From: Pseudomonas sp. R84
GTDB taxonomy: Bacteria > Pseudomonadota > Gammaproteobacteria > Pseudomonadales > Pseudomonadaceae
NCBI RefSeq assembly: GCF_009834515.1
Contig: NZ_CP019426.1
Location: 186,001-250,000, forward strand
Length of the DNA stretch: 64,000 nt
Reading direction: 5' to 3'
Of the stretch, positions 9,204-17,550 are shown in pieces. A model generated the notes under the pieces. It saw only the letters and a list, made by a program, of their open reading frames with translations. It had not been told where the DNA came from and ran no database searches. Numbering within the stretch: the first letter of the stretch is position 1; each line of letters starts with the position of its first letter. The position numbers and the translations under genes are program-made.

Positions 9204-9734
9204 TCACTCTCCGAGCGGCGCCGCTTCAGTCGCGGCCACTTGCAGCAACAGTCCCTTGCGCCCGACCACGCGCACCGATTGCCCGGTTTGCAGCGGGGTG
9301 GCGCTGAGCACTTGCCAGCGTTCACCTTGCAGTTGCACCCAGCCGTTGCGCGCATCGCCCGGTTGCACCGTGGTGATCGCGGTCACGCTGCCGAGCAGGC
9401 CGGCGTCACCACTGACGGCGTGGCGCGGGCGGGTTTTCAGGGCGCGGATCAGCAGCGCGAGCAACAGCAGGGCACTGATAAGACCAAGGCCGATCATCAT
9501 CGGCGCCGGCAATTCGGCGTTGCTCAGAATCAGCGCGCCGATGACGAACATGATGATTCCGGCCAAGCCGATCACCCCGTAATTGGGCAGCGCCGCTTCG
9601 GCGATCAGAAAGACGATGCCCAAGGTAATCAGCCACAAACCGGCCGGACTCATCGGTGGCAACGGGGGGTCGGCGGCGAGGGCTGAGCCACTGATCAGCA
9701 GGAGCAAGGCAAACGCACAACATCGGCTGTTCAC
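9204..9734 (-). CDS. NfeD-family membrane protein
   Basis: Short NfeD protein of 176 residues, partner of the slipin downstream. A signal peptide ([16 protein letters not shown]) is followed by about three membrane helices ([55 protein letters not shown]) and a C-terminal OB-fold domain of about 60 residues ([10 protein letters not shown] to GRKGLLLQV). The start is taken as the GTG at 9734, which follows GGAGGG; an upstream ATG pair at 9755 would place the ribosome site inside the gene. The serine-protease domain of long NfeD forms is absent. Confidence 0.88.
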   Translation of the reverse strand: MNSRCCAFALLLLISGSALAADPPLPPMSPAGLWLITLGIVFLIAEAALPNYGVIGLAGIIMFVIGALILSNAELPAPMMIGLGLISALLLLALLIRALKTRPRHAVSGDAGLLGSVTAITTVQPGDARNGWVQLQGERWQVLSATPLQTGQSVRVVGRKGLLLQVAATEAAPLGE

Positions 9735-9908
9735 GTGACCCTCCGCGAGCATCATGTCTGGTTCTTACAGTCTAGTTGAGGGTTGCAGTGGTTGAATTTT
9801 GATCAGTGTGAGGATGTGTCCAGTGAGCGGATTTCCCTGCATCGACGGCCCGCCGAACTAGACTCAAAAGCACGGCAACCACCGTTCAGCGCAACACCGA
9901 GGTGCATC

Positions 9909-10370
9909 ATGCGTATGGCAAGAAAGGTGCAGAGCAGCCTGAACCGGGCGCACTGCGAATACGACATCGTCGCTCACCGTCACTCGTCCAGCAGCCTGGA
10001 AACCGCACGGGTCGCCGGGGTGCCCGCCGAGCGGGTGGCCAAATCGATCATCCTTGACGACCACCACGGTCACTACCTGATGGCCGTGCTGCCGGCCAGC
10101 CGTCACCTTGACCTGAGCAAAGTGCGCCTCAGTGGCGAATGGCAACTGACCCGCGAAAGCAATCTGGCGCACATCTTCGACGACTGCGAACGCGGCGCGG
10201 TGCCGCCGCTGGGCGACTCCTATGGCCTGGACATGGTTATCGACCCGTTGCTGACGCGGCAGAAGGATATTTATCTGGAGGCGGGCAACCACAACTACCT
10301 GCTGCACATGAGCATGCCCGAGTTTCTGAAAATGGTGCCGCATGCCGAGGTGCGGGAGTTGAGTGATTAG
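9909..10370 (+). CDS. YbaK/EbsC-family aminoacyl-tRNA deacylase
   Basis: Cytoplasmic protein of 153 residues with the YbaK/ProX editing domain throughout. The family lysine sits in VPAERVAKSIIL, and the later GAVPPLGDSYGLDMVID and AGNHNYLLHM stretches match stand-alone trans-editing enzymes that hydrolyse mis-acylated tRNA. The ATG at 9909 is preceded by GAGGTG at proper spacing. It is transcribed alone, with a REP element after the stop. Which mischarged tRNA it clears cannot be told from sequence. Confidence 0.87.
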   Translation: MRMARKVQSSLNRAHCEYDIVAHRHSSSSLETARVAGVPAERVAKSIILDDHHGHYLMAVLPASRHLDLSKVRLSGEWQLTRESNLAHIFDDCERGAVPPLGDSYGLDMVIDPLLTRQKDIYLEAGNHNYLLHMSMPEFLKMVPHAEVRELSD

Positions 10371-10395
10371 GCTTTGTGGCGCCGGCACTGACGCC

Positions 10396-10460
10396 TTCGC
10401 GAGCAGGCTCGCTCCCACAGGTTGATCACATTCCCCTGTGGGAGCGAGCCTGCTCGCGAA
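10396..10460. repeat. REPIN-like inverted repeat (family A)
   Basis: Arms of 25 bp at 10396-10420 and 10436-10460 with a 15-base loop. It sits between the YbaK-like gene and the DUF2789 gene, 26 bases past the former stop. Confidence 0.92.
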
Positions 10461-10498
10461 TAATCTTCCAAACAGCCCATTTTTGAAGGAGTTGATCA

Positions 10499-10744
10499 AT
10501 GGAAAGCCCAACGCACAGCTTGCCATCCCTGTTCAAACAACTCGGCCTTCCGGACGATCCGGTCAACATCGACAAATTCATCACCACCCATTCCCCGCTC
10601 AAACCCAACCTTCATTTGGCTGATGCGTTTTTCTGGACGAAGAGCCAAGCGGAGTTTTTGCGTGACGAGATTCTGGATGACGCCGACTGGGCGGAGGTAG
10701 TGGATCGGTTGGATGTGTTGTTGCGAAAGGGACGGGAAGGCTGA
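10499..10744 (+). CDS. DUF2789-family small protein
   Basis: Acidic cytoplasmic protein of 81 residues. The pattern HSLPSLFKQLGLPDD, then ADAFFWTKSQAEFLRDEI and DADWAEVVDRLDVLLR is that of DUF2789, a family widespread in Pseudomonas and of unknown role. The ATG at 10499 follows AAGGAG at good distance. It is predicted helical with no membrane segment and is monocistronic. Confidence 0.85.
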   Translation: MESPTHSLPSLFKQLGLPDDPVNIDKFITTHSPLKPNLHLADAFFWTKSQAEFLRDEILDDADWAEVVDRLDVLLRKGREG

Positions 10745-10815
10745 CTGGACGCCCACCTCTTGTCATTCAATTGAGTGGAACGGTTGTTGAGGATCAAAAA
10801 ATAGACCAAAATCAC

Positions 10816-10831
10816 GACCTCAATTGAGGTC
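10816..10831. promoter_or_regulatory. Probable antitoxin operator overlapping the ribosome site
   Basis: A perfect 16-bp palindrome, GACCTCAATTGAGGTC, ends 7 bases before the antitoxin ATG, so its GAGG half is also the ribosome-binding site. A weaker copy of the core (CAATTGAGT in an imperfect dyad) is at 10765-10776. Toxin-antitoxin pairs normally bind such sites to repress their own promoter; binding here is inferred. Confidence 0.7.
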
Positions 10832-10838
10832 CTTTATT

Positions 10839-11084
10839 ATGCAAAGCGTTCTGGCCGATATGGCTGTCAGTGTCTCAGAATTAAAGAAAAACCCTTCCGC
10901 AGTGCTGAGCGGTGCACATGGCGGCGCCGTGGCCGTTCTTAACCACAATCGCGTCATGGGCTATATGGTGCCAGCGGATGTGTACGAAGCAATGATGGAG
11001 CGACTCGATGATCTGGAGCTTGCTGAAATCGTTCGCGCCCGCAGCCATGAGACGCCAATTTCGGTAAGCCTGGATGACCTATAA
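10839..11084 (+). CDS. Phd/YefM/RelB-type antitoxin
   Basis: Antitoxin of 81 residues. The N-terminus (MAVSVSELKKNPSAVLSGA) is the DNA-binding fold of the Phd/YefM family, followed by AVAVLNHNRVMGYMVPADVYEAMME and a C-terminal tail that would wrap the toxin. The ATG at 10839 lies just after the palindromic operator; an in-frame TTG at 10824 lies inside that operator and is unlikely. It overlaps the toxin start by 11 bases. Because the toxin is broken, this may be an orphan antitoxin. Confidence 0.88.
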   Translation: MQSVLADMAVSVSELKKNPSAVLSGAHGGAVAVLNHNRVMGYMVPADVYEAMMERLDDLELAEIVRARSHETPISVSLDDL

Positions 11085-11354
11085 GCTCGAATTTTTGCCA
11101 TCCGCTCACAAAGAGTGGAACAAGTTGGGTCATACACTACGAGAACAATTCAAAAAGAAGCTGGGCGAGAGGTTGAAGCTGCCAAGGGTTTCTGCTGATG
11201 CTCTACACGGGATGCCGAACTGCTACAAAATCAAACTCAAGCTTCCGGCTATCGCTTGGTTTATCAGGTGATCGATGAGCGCGTTGTTGTTTCGGTTGTC
11301 GCAGTCGGTAAGCGCGAGCGCAGCAGTGTTTACGAGAATGCAAAAAAGCGCTGA
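11074..11354 (+). pseudogene. RelE/ParE-superfamily toxin, frameshifted
   Basis: The reading frame from the ATG at 11074 gives a normal RelE N-terminus (MTYKLEFLPSAHKEWNKLG, then ALHGMPNCYKIKLK) but stops at 11271 after 65 residues ending LPAIAWFIR. If the frame is moved back one base at 11241, it continues as ASGYRLVYQVIDERVVVSVV, AVGKRERSSVYENAKKR and a stop at 11352-11354, the conserved RelE C-terminus. One missing G after AAG (11239-11241) explains the break. The truncated product lacks the C-terminal residues of the active site and should be inactive. A sequencing error is the main alternative. Confidence 0.85.
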
Positions 11355-11440
11355 ATAAGCTCTCAGCGCCAATTCCTACAGGCAAGCAGGCAATTTGTTT
11401 CAAAACTTGACTGAAATTCCCCTCCAATGCGATATTGATA

Positions 11441-11454
11441 GTTAGCAAACTAAC
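11441..11454. promoter_or_regulatory. Candidate MarR operator
   Basis: The dyad GTTAG-caaa-CTAAC lies 4 bases before the GTG start of the MarR gene. MarR-family proteins commonly bind dyads of this size in their own promoter, so autorepression of the marR-efflux operon is likely. Not tested. Confidence 0.65.
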
Positions 11455-11457
11455 AGT

Positions 11458-11925
11458 GTGCATTTCCCCGTGCCCGATTCCCTCGACGCTCTCCAAATGA
11501 ACATCAGCAGTGCCATGGTGGTGGCCGCCAGGCATTGGCGGAAGATCTGCCAGACCACGCTGGTCAACTATGGAATCTCCGAAGCCTGCGCCGTGCCGCT
11601 ATTGATGATCGGCCGCTTGGGCGAGGGCGTGCGCCAGGTTCAGGTGGCGCAGGCGGCCGGGATGGAGAGTCCGTCGCTGGTGCGTCTGCTCGATCAGTTG
11701 TGTCATTCCGGCTACGTCTGCCGCACCGAAGATGCCCAGGATCGCCGCGCCAAATGTCTGAGCCTGACCGACACCGGTCGTGAACTGGTGCAAGCGGTGG
11801 AGATCGAACTGGTGCGCTTGCGTCACGAGGTGCTCGAAGGCATCGAGCAAAGCGATCTGGAAGCTACGCTTCGGGTACTCAGAGCTTTTGAGGCGGCCAA
11901 CCCGCCATGGGTGGTTAATTCTTGA
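11458..11925 (+). CDS. MarR-family transcriptional regulator
   Basis: Regulator of 155 residues with a winged helix-turn-helix (VRQVQVAQAAGMESPSLVRL, then SGYVCRTEDAQDRRAKCLSL, the wing with the DxRRA motif). The GTG at 11458 is the usual-length start; an ATG at 11497 is internal. It is the first gene of a five-gene unit: its stop overlaps the start of the FUSC transporter as TTGA. It likely represses this efflux operon and is released by an aromatic-acid ligand, as for related systems; the ligand is unknown. Confidence 0.92.
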   Translation: MHFPVPDSLDALQMNISSAMVVAARHWRKICQTTLVNYGISEACAVPLLMIGRLGEGVRQVQVAQAAGMESPSLVRLLDQLCHSGYVCRTEDAQDRRAKCLSLTDTGRELVQAVEIELVRLRHEVLEGIEQSDLEATLRVLRAFEAANPPWVVNS

Positions 11926-13985
11926 ACGGTTTTTTCTCCGGCATTCCGCCGGCCCGTGACTGGTTCTACGGGATCCGGACTTTTGCAGCGTCGATGATCG
12001 CGCTGTACATCGCCTTGCTCATGCAAATGCCGCGTCCGTATTGGGCGATGGCCACGGTGTATATCGTCTCCAGCCCGTTTCTCGGGCCGACCAGTTCCAA
12101 GGCGTTGTACCGTGCCATCGGTACTTTTCTCGGTGCGGCAGCGGCGGTTTTTTTAGTGCCGATGTTCGTGCAGAGTCCGTTTGTGCTGGTGGTGGTCATT
12201 GCGCTGTGGACGGGCATTTTGTTGTTCCTGTCTCTGCAACTGCGCACGGCCAACAACTACGCATTGATGCTCGCCGGTTACACCCTGCCGCTGATTGCCT
12301 TGCCGGTTGTGGATAACCCGCTGGCAGTGTGGGACGTAGCAGAGGCGCGCACCGAAGAGATTTTCCTCGGCATCGCCGTTGCCGCCGTGGTCGGCGCGAT
12401 GTTCTGGCCGCGTCGTCTGGCGCCCGTATTCAATGACGCGGTGAGCAAGTGGTTCGCCGACGCAACGACCTATAGCCTGAAATTCCTCAGTCGCGATGTG
12501 CAGCCCGAAGAAGTCACCGCACTGCGCATGGCCATGGTTGCCAACTTCAACAGCCTCGAATTGATGATTGGCCAGTTGCCCCACGAAGGCGCACTACCGC
12601 AAACCGTGCGCAACACCAAAGAACTGCGCGGGCGAATGATTCATCTATTACCGGTGATCGATGCGCTGGAAGATTCGCTCTATGCCCTCGAACGGCGCAC
12701 GCCGGAACTGGTGGAAAAGTTCGAACCGCTGCTGGCCGCAACCCGCGAATGGCTCGCTCATCAGGACGCCGATCTCGAGCGCTGGCAAGCCCTGAAAGAT
12801 CAGCTCGAAGCCCTGCAACCGAGTGCCGAAGCACTGCAAGACCGCAAACAACTGCTGTTCTCCAACTCGATTTATCGCCTCGGCGAATTCATCGATTTAT
12901 GGCAGGACTGCCGCAGTCTGCAGGACGCGATTCTATGCGAGCGCCAGGACAGCTGGCGCGCGGTCTACCGTCACTGGCGCCTCGGTCGTCTGACGCCGTT
13001 CATTGATCGTGGGCTGATGCTCTACTCGGCGGCCTCGACCGTTGTGGCGATCATCACCGCCTCGGTGCTGTGGATTCTGCTCGGCTGGCCGGACGGCGGC
13101 AGTGCGGTGATTCTCGCCGCGGTGGCCTGTAGCTTCTTCGCCTCGATGGACGACCCGGCACCGCAGATTTACCGGTTCTTTTTCTGGACCGGCATGTCGG
13201 TGCTGTTCGCCAGCCTTTATCTGTTTTTGATTCTGCCCAACCTGCATGACTTCCCGATGCTGGTGCTGGCGTTTTCCGTGCCGTTCATCTGCGTCGGCAC
13301 CCTTACCGTGCAGCCGCGGTTCTTCCTCGGCATGCTGCTGACGCTGGTTAACACCTCCTCGTTCATCAGTATTCAGGGGGCTTACGACGCGGACTTTTTT
13401 GCCTTCGTGAACTCCAACCTGGCGGGTCCGTTAGGGCTGTTGTTCGCGTTTATCTGGACGCTGGTGGCGCGTCCGTTCGGCGCCGAACTGGCGGCCAAAC
13501 GCCTGACCCGCTTCAGCTGGAAAGACATCGTCCACATGACCGAGCCGGCCAACCTCGCCGAGCACCGGAAACTGGGCGTGCAGTTGCTCGATCGACTGAT
13601 GCAGCACCTGCCGCGTCTGGCCCTCACCGGCCAGGACACCGGCATCGCCATGCGCGAAGTGCGCGTCGGCCTCAACCTGCTCGATTTGCTCGCCTACACC
13701 CCTCGGGTGAGCGGCGCGCCGAACGCGCTGTTGCAGCAAGTGGTCAGTGAAGTCGGCGAGTATTTCCGCGCCTGCCTCAAGGCTGGCGAACGCTTGCCGG
13801 CGCCGGCCCCGTTGCTGATGACCCTGGATCGTACCCGCCGCGCGCTCAATGGCCACGGCGACGATGAAACCCGTCTGAACCTGTTGCACGCCTTGAGCGG
13901 TTTGCGTCTGGCGCTGTTGCCCGGCGTCGAATTCGTCTCCAGTGCCGACTCCGAAGAACCGCTGCCCGATGGAGCGCCCCTATGA
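11922..13985 (+). CDS. FUSC-family (AaeB/fusaric acid resistance) transporter
   Basis: Inner-membrane exporter of 687 residues with the split architecture of the family: five or six helices at residues 20-170, a cytoplasmic helical domain at about 180-360, a second helical bundle at 370-510 and a soluble C-terminus. Motifs include RPYWAMATVYIVSSPFLGPT and GWPDGGSAVILAAVACSFFA. No ATG is available at the N-terminus; the TTG at 11922 overlaps the MarR stop and is the best start. With the DUF1656 protein, HlyD adaptor and OprM factor it should export aromatic acids or similar toxic compounds. Confidence 0.9.
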   Translation: MNGFFSGIPPARDWFYGIRTFAASMIALYIALLMQMPRPYWAMATVYIVSSPFLGPTSSKALYRAIGTFLGAAAAVFLVPMFVQSPFVLVVVIALWTGILLFLSLQLRTANNYALMLAGYTLPLIALPVVDNPLAVWDVAEARTEEIFLGIAVAAVVGAMFWPRRLAPVFNDAVSKWFADATTYSLKFLSRDVQPEEVTALRMAMVANFNSLELMIGQLPHEGALPQTVRNTKELRGRMIHLLPVIDALEDSLYALERRTPELVEKFEPLLAATREWLAHQDADLERWQALKDQLEALQPSAEALQDRKQLLFSNSIYRLGEFIDLWQDCRSLQDAILCERQDSWRAVYRHWRLGRLTPFIDRGLMLYSAASTVVAIITASVLWILLGWPDGGSAVILAAVACSFFASMDDPAPQIYRFFFWTGMSVLFASLYLFLILPNLHDFPMLVLAFSVPFICVGTLTVQPRFFLGMLLTLVNTSSFISIQGAYDADFFAFVNSNLAGPLGLLFAFIWTLVARPFGAELAAKRLTRFSWKDIVHMTEPANLAEHRKLGVQLLDRLMQHLPRLALTGQDTGIAMREVRVGLNLLDLLAYTPRVSGAPNALLQQVVSEVGEYFRACLKAGERLPAPAPLLMTLDRTRRALNGHGDDETRLNLLHALSGLRLALLPGVEFVSSADSEEPLPDGAPL

Positions 13986-14191
13986 TCGGTGATCTGGACA
14001 TCAGCGGCATTTTCCTGCCGACCCTGCTGGTGTTGATGGGCATCACTTATGTGCTGTTTTTGCTGGTGCATGCCGTGCTTACGCGCGTGCACTTTTACCG
14101 TCTGGTCTGGCACCGGGCATTGTTCAACGTGGCCCTCTACGCGGTACTGCTGTACGGCGTGGACTCACTCAGTCGATACCTGATGACATGA
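13982..14191 (+). CDS. DUF1656 small membrane protein (AaeX-like)
   Basis: Protein of 69 residues with two hydrophobic segments (FLPTLLVLMGITYVLFLLV and ALFNVALYAVLLYGV) joined by HAVLTRVHFYRLVWHRALF. It matches the small AaeX/YtcA-like component encoded between FUSC and HlyD genes in this type of pump. Both ends overlap neighbours as ATGA, so it is translated with them. Its precise role in the pump is not established. Confidence 0.9.
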   Translation: MIGDLDISGIFLPTLLVLMGITYVLFLLVHAVLTRVHFYRLVWHRALFNVALYAVLLYGVDSLSRYLMT

Positions 14192-15090
14192 AAAAACCGT
14201 TTTTGACCATCGGTCGCGTAGTACTGACCCTGCTGATCGTGACTTTTGCCGTTGTCCTCGTCTGGCGCATGGTGATGTATTACATGTTTGCGCCATGGAC
14301 CCGCGACGGCCACATTCGCGCTGACATCATCCAGATCGCCCCGGACGTGTCCGGGTTGATCCAGCAGGTGGAAGTGAAAGACAACCAGTTGATCAAGCGC
14401 GGCCAGGTGCTGTTCAGCATCGACCAGGACCGTTTCAAACTGGCCCTGCGTCAGGCCAAAGCGGCTGTCGCCGATCGCGAAGAAACCCTCGCTCAGGCCC
14501 AGCGTGAGGCCAAGCGTAATCGTGGCCTCGGTAACCTCGTGCCGGCCGAGCAACTGGAAGAAAGCCAGTCGAAGGTCGCTCGCGCGCAATCGGCACTGGC
14601 CGAAGCCATGGTCACCGTGGACAGCGCTCAGCTCAACCTCGACCGCTCGGTAATCCGCAGCCCGGTCGACGGTTACGTCAACGACCGCGCGCCGCGTCCG
14701 CAGGAATTCGTCACCGCCGGGCGTCCGGTGTTGTCGGTGGTCGACAGCAATTCGTTTCACATCGACGGCTATTTCGAAGAGACCAAACTCGACGGTATTC
14801 ATGTCGGCCAGTCGGTGGACATCCGTGTGATCGGTGACCGCGCCAAACTGCGTGGGCATGTCGAAAGCATCGTTGCCGGTATCGAAGACCGCGACCGCAG
14901 CAGCGGCAGCAACTTGCTGCCGAACGTTAACCCGGCATTCAGCTGGGTGCGGCTGGCGCAGCGGATTCCGGTGCGGATTGCCTTTGATGATGTGCCGGCA
15001 GATTTCCGCATGATTGCCGGTCGCACTGCTACGGTCTCGATCATTGAAGACTCAAAGGTCGACGATAAAAAGCAGGAGCCCGGGCAATGA
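14188..15090 (+). CDS. HlyD-family adaptor (AaeA-like)
   Basis: Periplasmic fusion protein of 300 residues. It has an N-terminal membrane helix (VVLTLLIVTFAVVLVWRMV), the motif YYMFAPWTRDGHIRADIIQI typical of AaeA-like adaptors, lipoyl halves (DVSGLIQQVEVKDNQLIKRG and IRSPVDGYVNDRAPRPQEF), a short coiled coil and the barrel domain (FHIDGYFEETKLDGIHVGQ). It couples the FUSC exporter to the outer-membrane factor encoded next, with which it overlaps by ATGA. Confidence 0.93.
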   Translation: MKKPFLTIGRVVLTLLIVTFAVVLVWRMVMYYMFAPWTRDGHIRADIIQIAPDVSGLIQQVEVKDNQLIKRGQVLFSIDQDRFKLALRQAKAAVADREETLAQAQREAKRNRGLGNLVPAEQLEESQSKVARAQSALAEAMVTVDSAQLNLDRSVIRSPVDGYVNDRAPRPQEFVTAGRPVLSVVDSNSFHIDGYFEETKLDGIHVGQSVDIRVIGDRAKLRGHVESIVAGIEDRDRSSGSNLLPNVNPAFSWVRLAQRIPVRIAFDDVPADFRMIAGRTATVSIIEDSKVDDKKQEPGQ

Positions 15091-16529
15091 GCAGGGCCCT
15101 GATGATCGCCGGGTTGGGCGTGATGCTCTCGGCCTGTCAGATGGTCGGGCCGGACTATCACGTGCCTGAGGATGCGGCGGTTCAACGCAAGGATTTTCAG
15201 GGCGAACTGGCTGTCGCCGGCAAACCGGTAGTGTCGGCGCCGGTGCCGGCGGATTGGTGGCGTCTTTATAAGGATGCGCGGCTGGATCAACTGGTGCAGC
15301 AGGCCATGGCTTCCAACACCGATCTGCGCGTCGCGGCGGCGAACCTGCAACGGGCGCGGGCTCAGGTCGATGAGGCCGAAGCAGCGGGTGGCTGGAGCGC
15401 AGGTGTGAAGATGGGCGCGCAGCGTTTGCAAGAGTCTGGTCAGGCATTCTTGCTGCCGGAAAAAGTCCCGGTCGATAACGTCGGCGACATCGGCATCAGC
15501 GCTTCTTATCAGTTCGATCTGTGGGGCACCTTGCAGCGTGGCATCGAAGGCGCCAAGGCCAATGCCGACGCGACCCAGGCCGCGGCAGACACGGCGCGGA
15601 TCACCTTGGTGGCAGACGTCGTGCGCGCCTACACCCAAGTCTGCGCGGCCAATGAAGAACGTGAAATCGCCGAGCATTCCCTCGACCTGCAATCGCAAAG
15701 CACCACGCTGATCCAGCGTCTGCGCGACGCCGGTCGCGGTGACGAAACCCAGGTCACTCGCTCGCAAACCCAGTTCAAATCCTTGCGCGCCGAACTGCCC
15801 CGCTATGAAGCCGCGCGTCAGGCAGGGCTGTTCCGTCTGTCGATGCTGTTGGCGAAACCGGTCGATCAATTGCCGGCCGGTACCGCTACCTGCGCAGAAC
15901 TGCCGAAAATCGCCCAACTGGTGCCAGTCGGCGATGGCGCTGCGCTGCTCAAACGTCGCCCGGACATTCGCCAGGCCGAACGTCGTCTGGCCGCTTCGAC
16001 CGCCGGGATCGGCGTCGCCACTGGCGAGTTGTATCCGGACATCAGTATCGGCGCGACCATCGGCACTGTTGGTCTCATCGATGACTTGGGTGATCCGTCG
16101 ACCAACCGCTGGGGCTTTGGCCCGTCGCTGAGCTGGAAGGTGCCGACCAACGGCGCCCGCGCGCGAATCCGCGAGGCAGAAGCGGCGACCCAAGGCGCCT
16201 TGGCGCACTTCGACGGCGTGGTGCTCAACGCCATTCGCGAAACCCAGACCGGCCTGGCCCAGTACAGCGCATTGCTGCAACGCCGCGACGCACTGGCCGA
16301 TGCCGAGGAGTCGGCGAAACTGGCCGCCGACCAGACCCACCGCTTCTTCCAGGCCGGCCGCGAGTCATTCCTCGCTGATCTGCAAGCAACGCGCACCTAC
16401 ACCGATGTCACCGCGCAACTGGCCGCCGCCAACACCCAGGTTGCGATGAGCCAGATCGATTTGTTCCTCGCCTTGGGCGGCGGTTGGGAAAGCGGACGAA
16501 CGCACGCGACAACCGCCAGCAAACCCTGA
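15087..16529 (+). CDS. OprM/NodT-family outer-membrane efflux lipoprotein
   Basis: Outer-membrane channel of 480 residues that closes the MarR-controlled operon. The lipoprotein signal ends LSAC (cysteine 16), followed by QMVGPDYHVP. Two OEP repeats carry ADWWRLYKDARLDQLVQQAM, SASYQFDLWGTLQRGIEGAK and LLKRRPDIRQAERRLAAST. It is the second OprM-like protein in the window and belongs to the same broad family as the one at 5194. Start overlaps the HlyD stop as ATGA. Confidence 0.93.
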   Translation: MSRALMIAGLGVMLSACQMVGPDYHVPEDAAVQRKDFQGELAVAGKPVVSAPVPADWWRLYKDARLDQLVQQAMASNTDLRVAAANLQRARAQVDEAEAAGGWSAGVKMGAQRLQESGQAFLLPEKVPVDNVGDIGISASYQFDLWGTLQRGIEGAKANADATQAAADTARITLVADVVRAYTQVCAANEEREIAEHSLDLQSQSTTLIQRLRDAGRGDETQVTRSQTQFKSLRAELPRYEAARQAGLFRLSMLLAKPVDQLPAGTATCAELPKIAQLVPVGDGAALLKRRPDIRQAERRLAASTAGIGVATGELYPDISIGATIGTVGLIDDLGDPSTNRWGFGPSLSWKVPTNGARARIREAEAATQGALAHFDGVVLNAIRETQTGLAQYSALLQRRDALADAEESAKLAADQTHRFFQAGRESFLADLQATRTYTDVTAQLAAANTQVAMSQIDLFLALGGGWESGRTHATTASKP

Positions 16530-16622
16530 GGCCGTTGCTATGCTTTGAAGTGTTGGAAGGGCGCCCCGTGCAAAGCACCCTTCCAGCGCACATTGCTAGT
16601 GCTGGTCTAGGGGAAACCAATA

Positions 16623-17258
16623 ATGAAAAACCCTTACGCTCTCGGCTTCTGGTGCGCCCTCGCAGCGCTGGTGCTGCTCTCGGCCACCTATTTCTACGGC
16701 ATCATGCTGGCCCACCAGATCGACAAGGCCATGGTTTTCCTCGACAGCGCCGTCGCGCTGATTGCGGTCATGGCTATCGTCGTCGTGGCGTGGGCGTCGC
16801 TCCAGGTGCAGCGGGTCAAGAAACGGCAGCTTGAACAGGGCAAGACCCTGGTGCTGATCTGGGATACCAAAGTCGCCCTGCGCCGGGTCGAAACCGTGTT
16901 CGACCGGTATTTCTGGGGCAGTTACTGGCAGCCGGGCCGGACATTCGCCGAAGTCATGGGCGAACTCACCGGCACGCCGCTGGAAAAAAGTCTCGAAGCG
17001 CTGAAAAAGCAGTGTCTGGAACTCGACAAGCAGATTGATGGCGAGGGCTGGCACTGGCTCAACAATGCCCGGGAATTGTCCGATGTCGCTACAGCCATGG
17101 CCCGCGAGCGTTATCAACTTGATTTCTGCGATCCGCGCGCCGACGTCTCGGGCGGAGCGGTGATTGATCGGGACTTTGAAGTGCTGGTGTACACCTGGAC
17201 CGCGCGGCTGAAAAGCTTTGATCATCAGCTGGATGAGATCGAGGTTCAGTATTCCTGA
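16623..17258 (+). CDS. Hypothetical membrane protein, not recognised
   Basis: Protein of 211 residues that I cannot place in a family. Two hydrophobic helices (about residues 5-28 and 38-60) flank a short loop, after which a basic stretch (VQRVKKRQLEQGK) marks the cytoplasmic side; the rest is a soluble, probably helical domain of about 145 residues with many Trp, Tyr and acidic residues (TVFDRYFWGSYWQPGRTF). A ribosome-like GGGGAAA precedes the ATG. It lies 93 bases after the efflux operon on the same strand but may have its own promoter. No function is proposed. Confidence 0.75.
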   Translation: MKNPYALGFWCALAALVLLSATYFYGIMLAHQIDKAMVFLDSAVALIAVMAIVVVAWASLQVQRVKKRQLEQGKTLVLIWDTKVALRRVETVFDRYFWGSYWQPGRTFAEVMGELTGTPLEKSLEALKKQCLELDKQIDGEGWHWLNNARELSDVATAMARERYQLDFCDPRADVSGGAVIDRDFEVLVYTWTARLKSFDHQLDEIEVQYS

Positions 17259-17280
17259 TTCCCGCCGAATCGACCGGCCT

Positions 17281-17347
17281 CATCGCGAGCAGGCTCACTC
17301 CTACATTTGGAATGCGTTCCCCTGTAGGCCTTCGCCTGCTCGCGATG
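17281..17347. repeat. REPIN-like inverted repeat (family A variant)
   Basis: Imperfect arms at 17281-17305 and 17323-17347 with the variant core ATCGCGAGCAGGCTCACTCC. It lies in a 292-base gap between the unknown membrane protein and the DUF945 gene; the rest of the gap shows no gene. Confidence 0.85.
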
Positions 17348-17550
17348 GCGACTTAAAAAACACCGAAACTCTCGCAGCCCGCTCACTGTCCACTCTCCCC
17401 ATAGACACTCTTTAACCTTTAAACATTGGGCCACCTTGCGCGCCCGGTGCTAATCTCCACCGCTGAATTCAGCGCAGTCGAGCCGCGACCCGGTCACGGG
17501 TTCAGGGAAGACGACCACACTCACAGCCACGGAAATCGATCAGGTCATTC

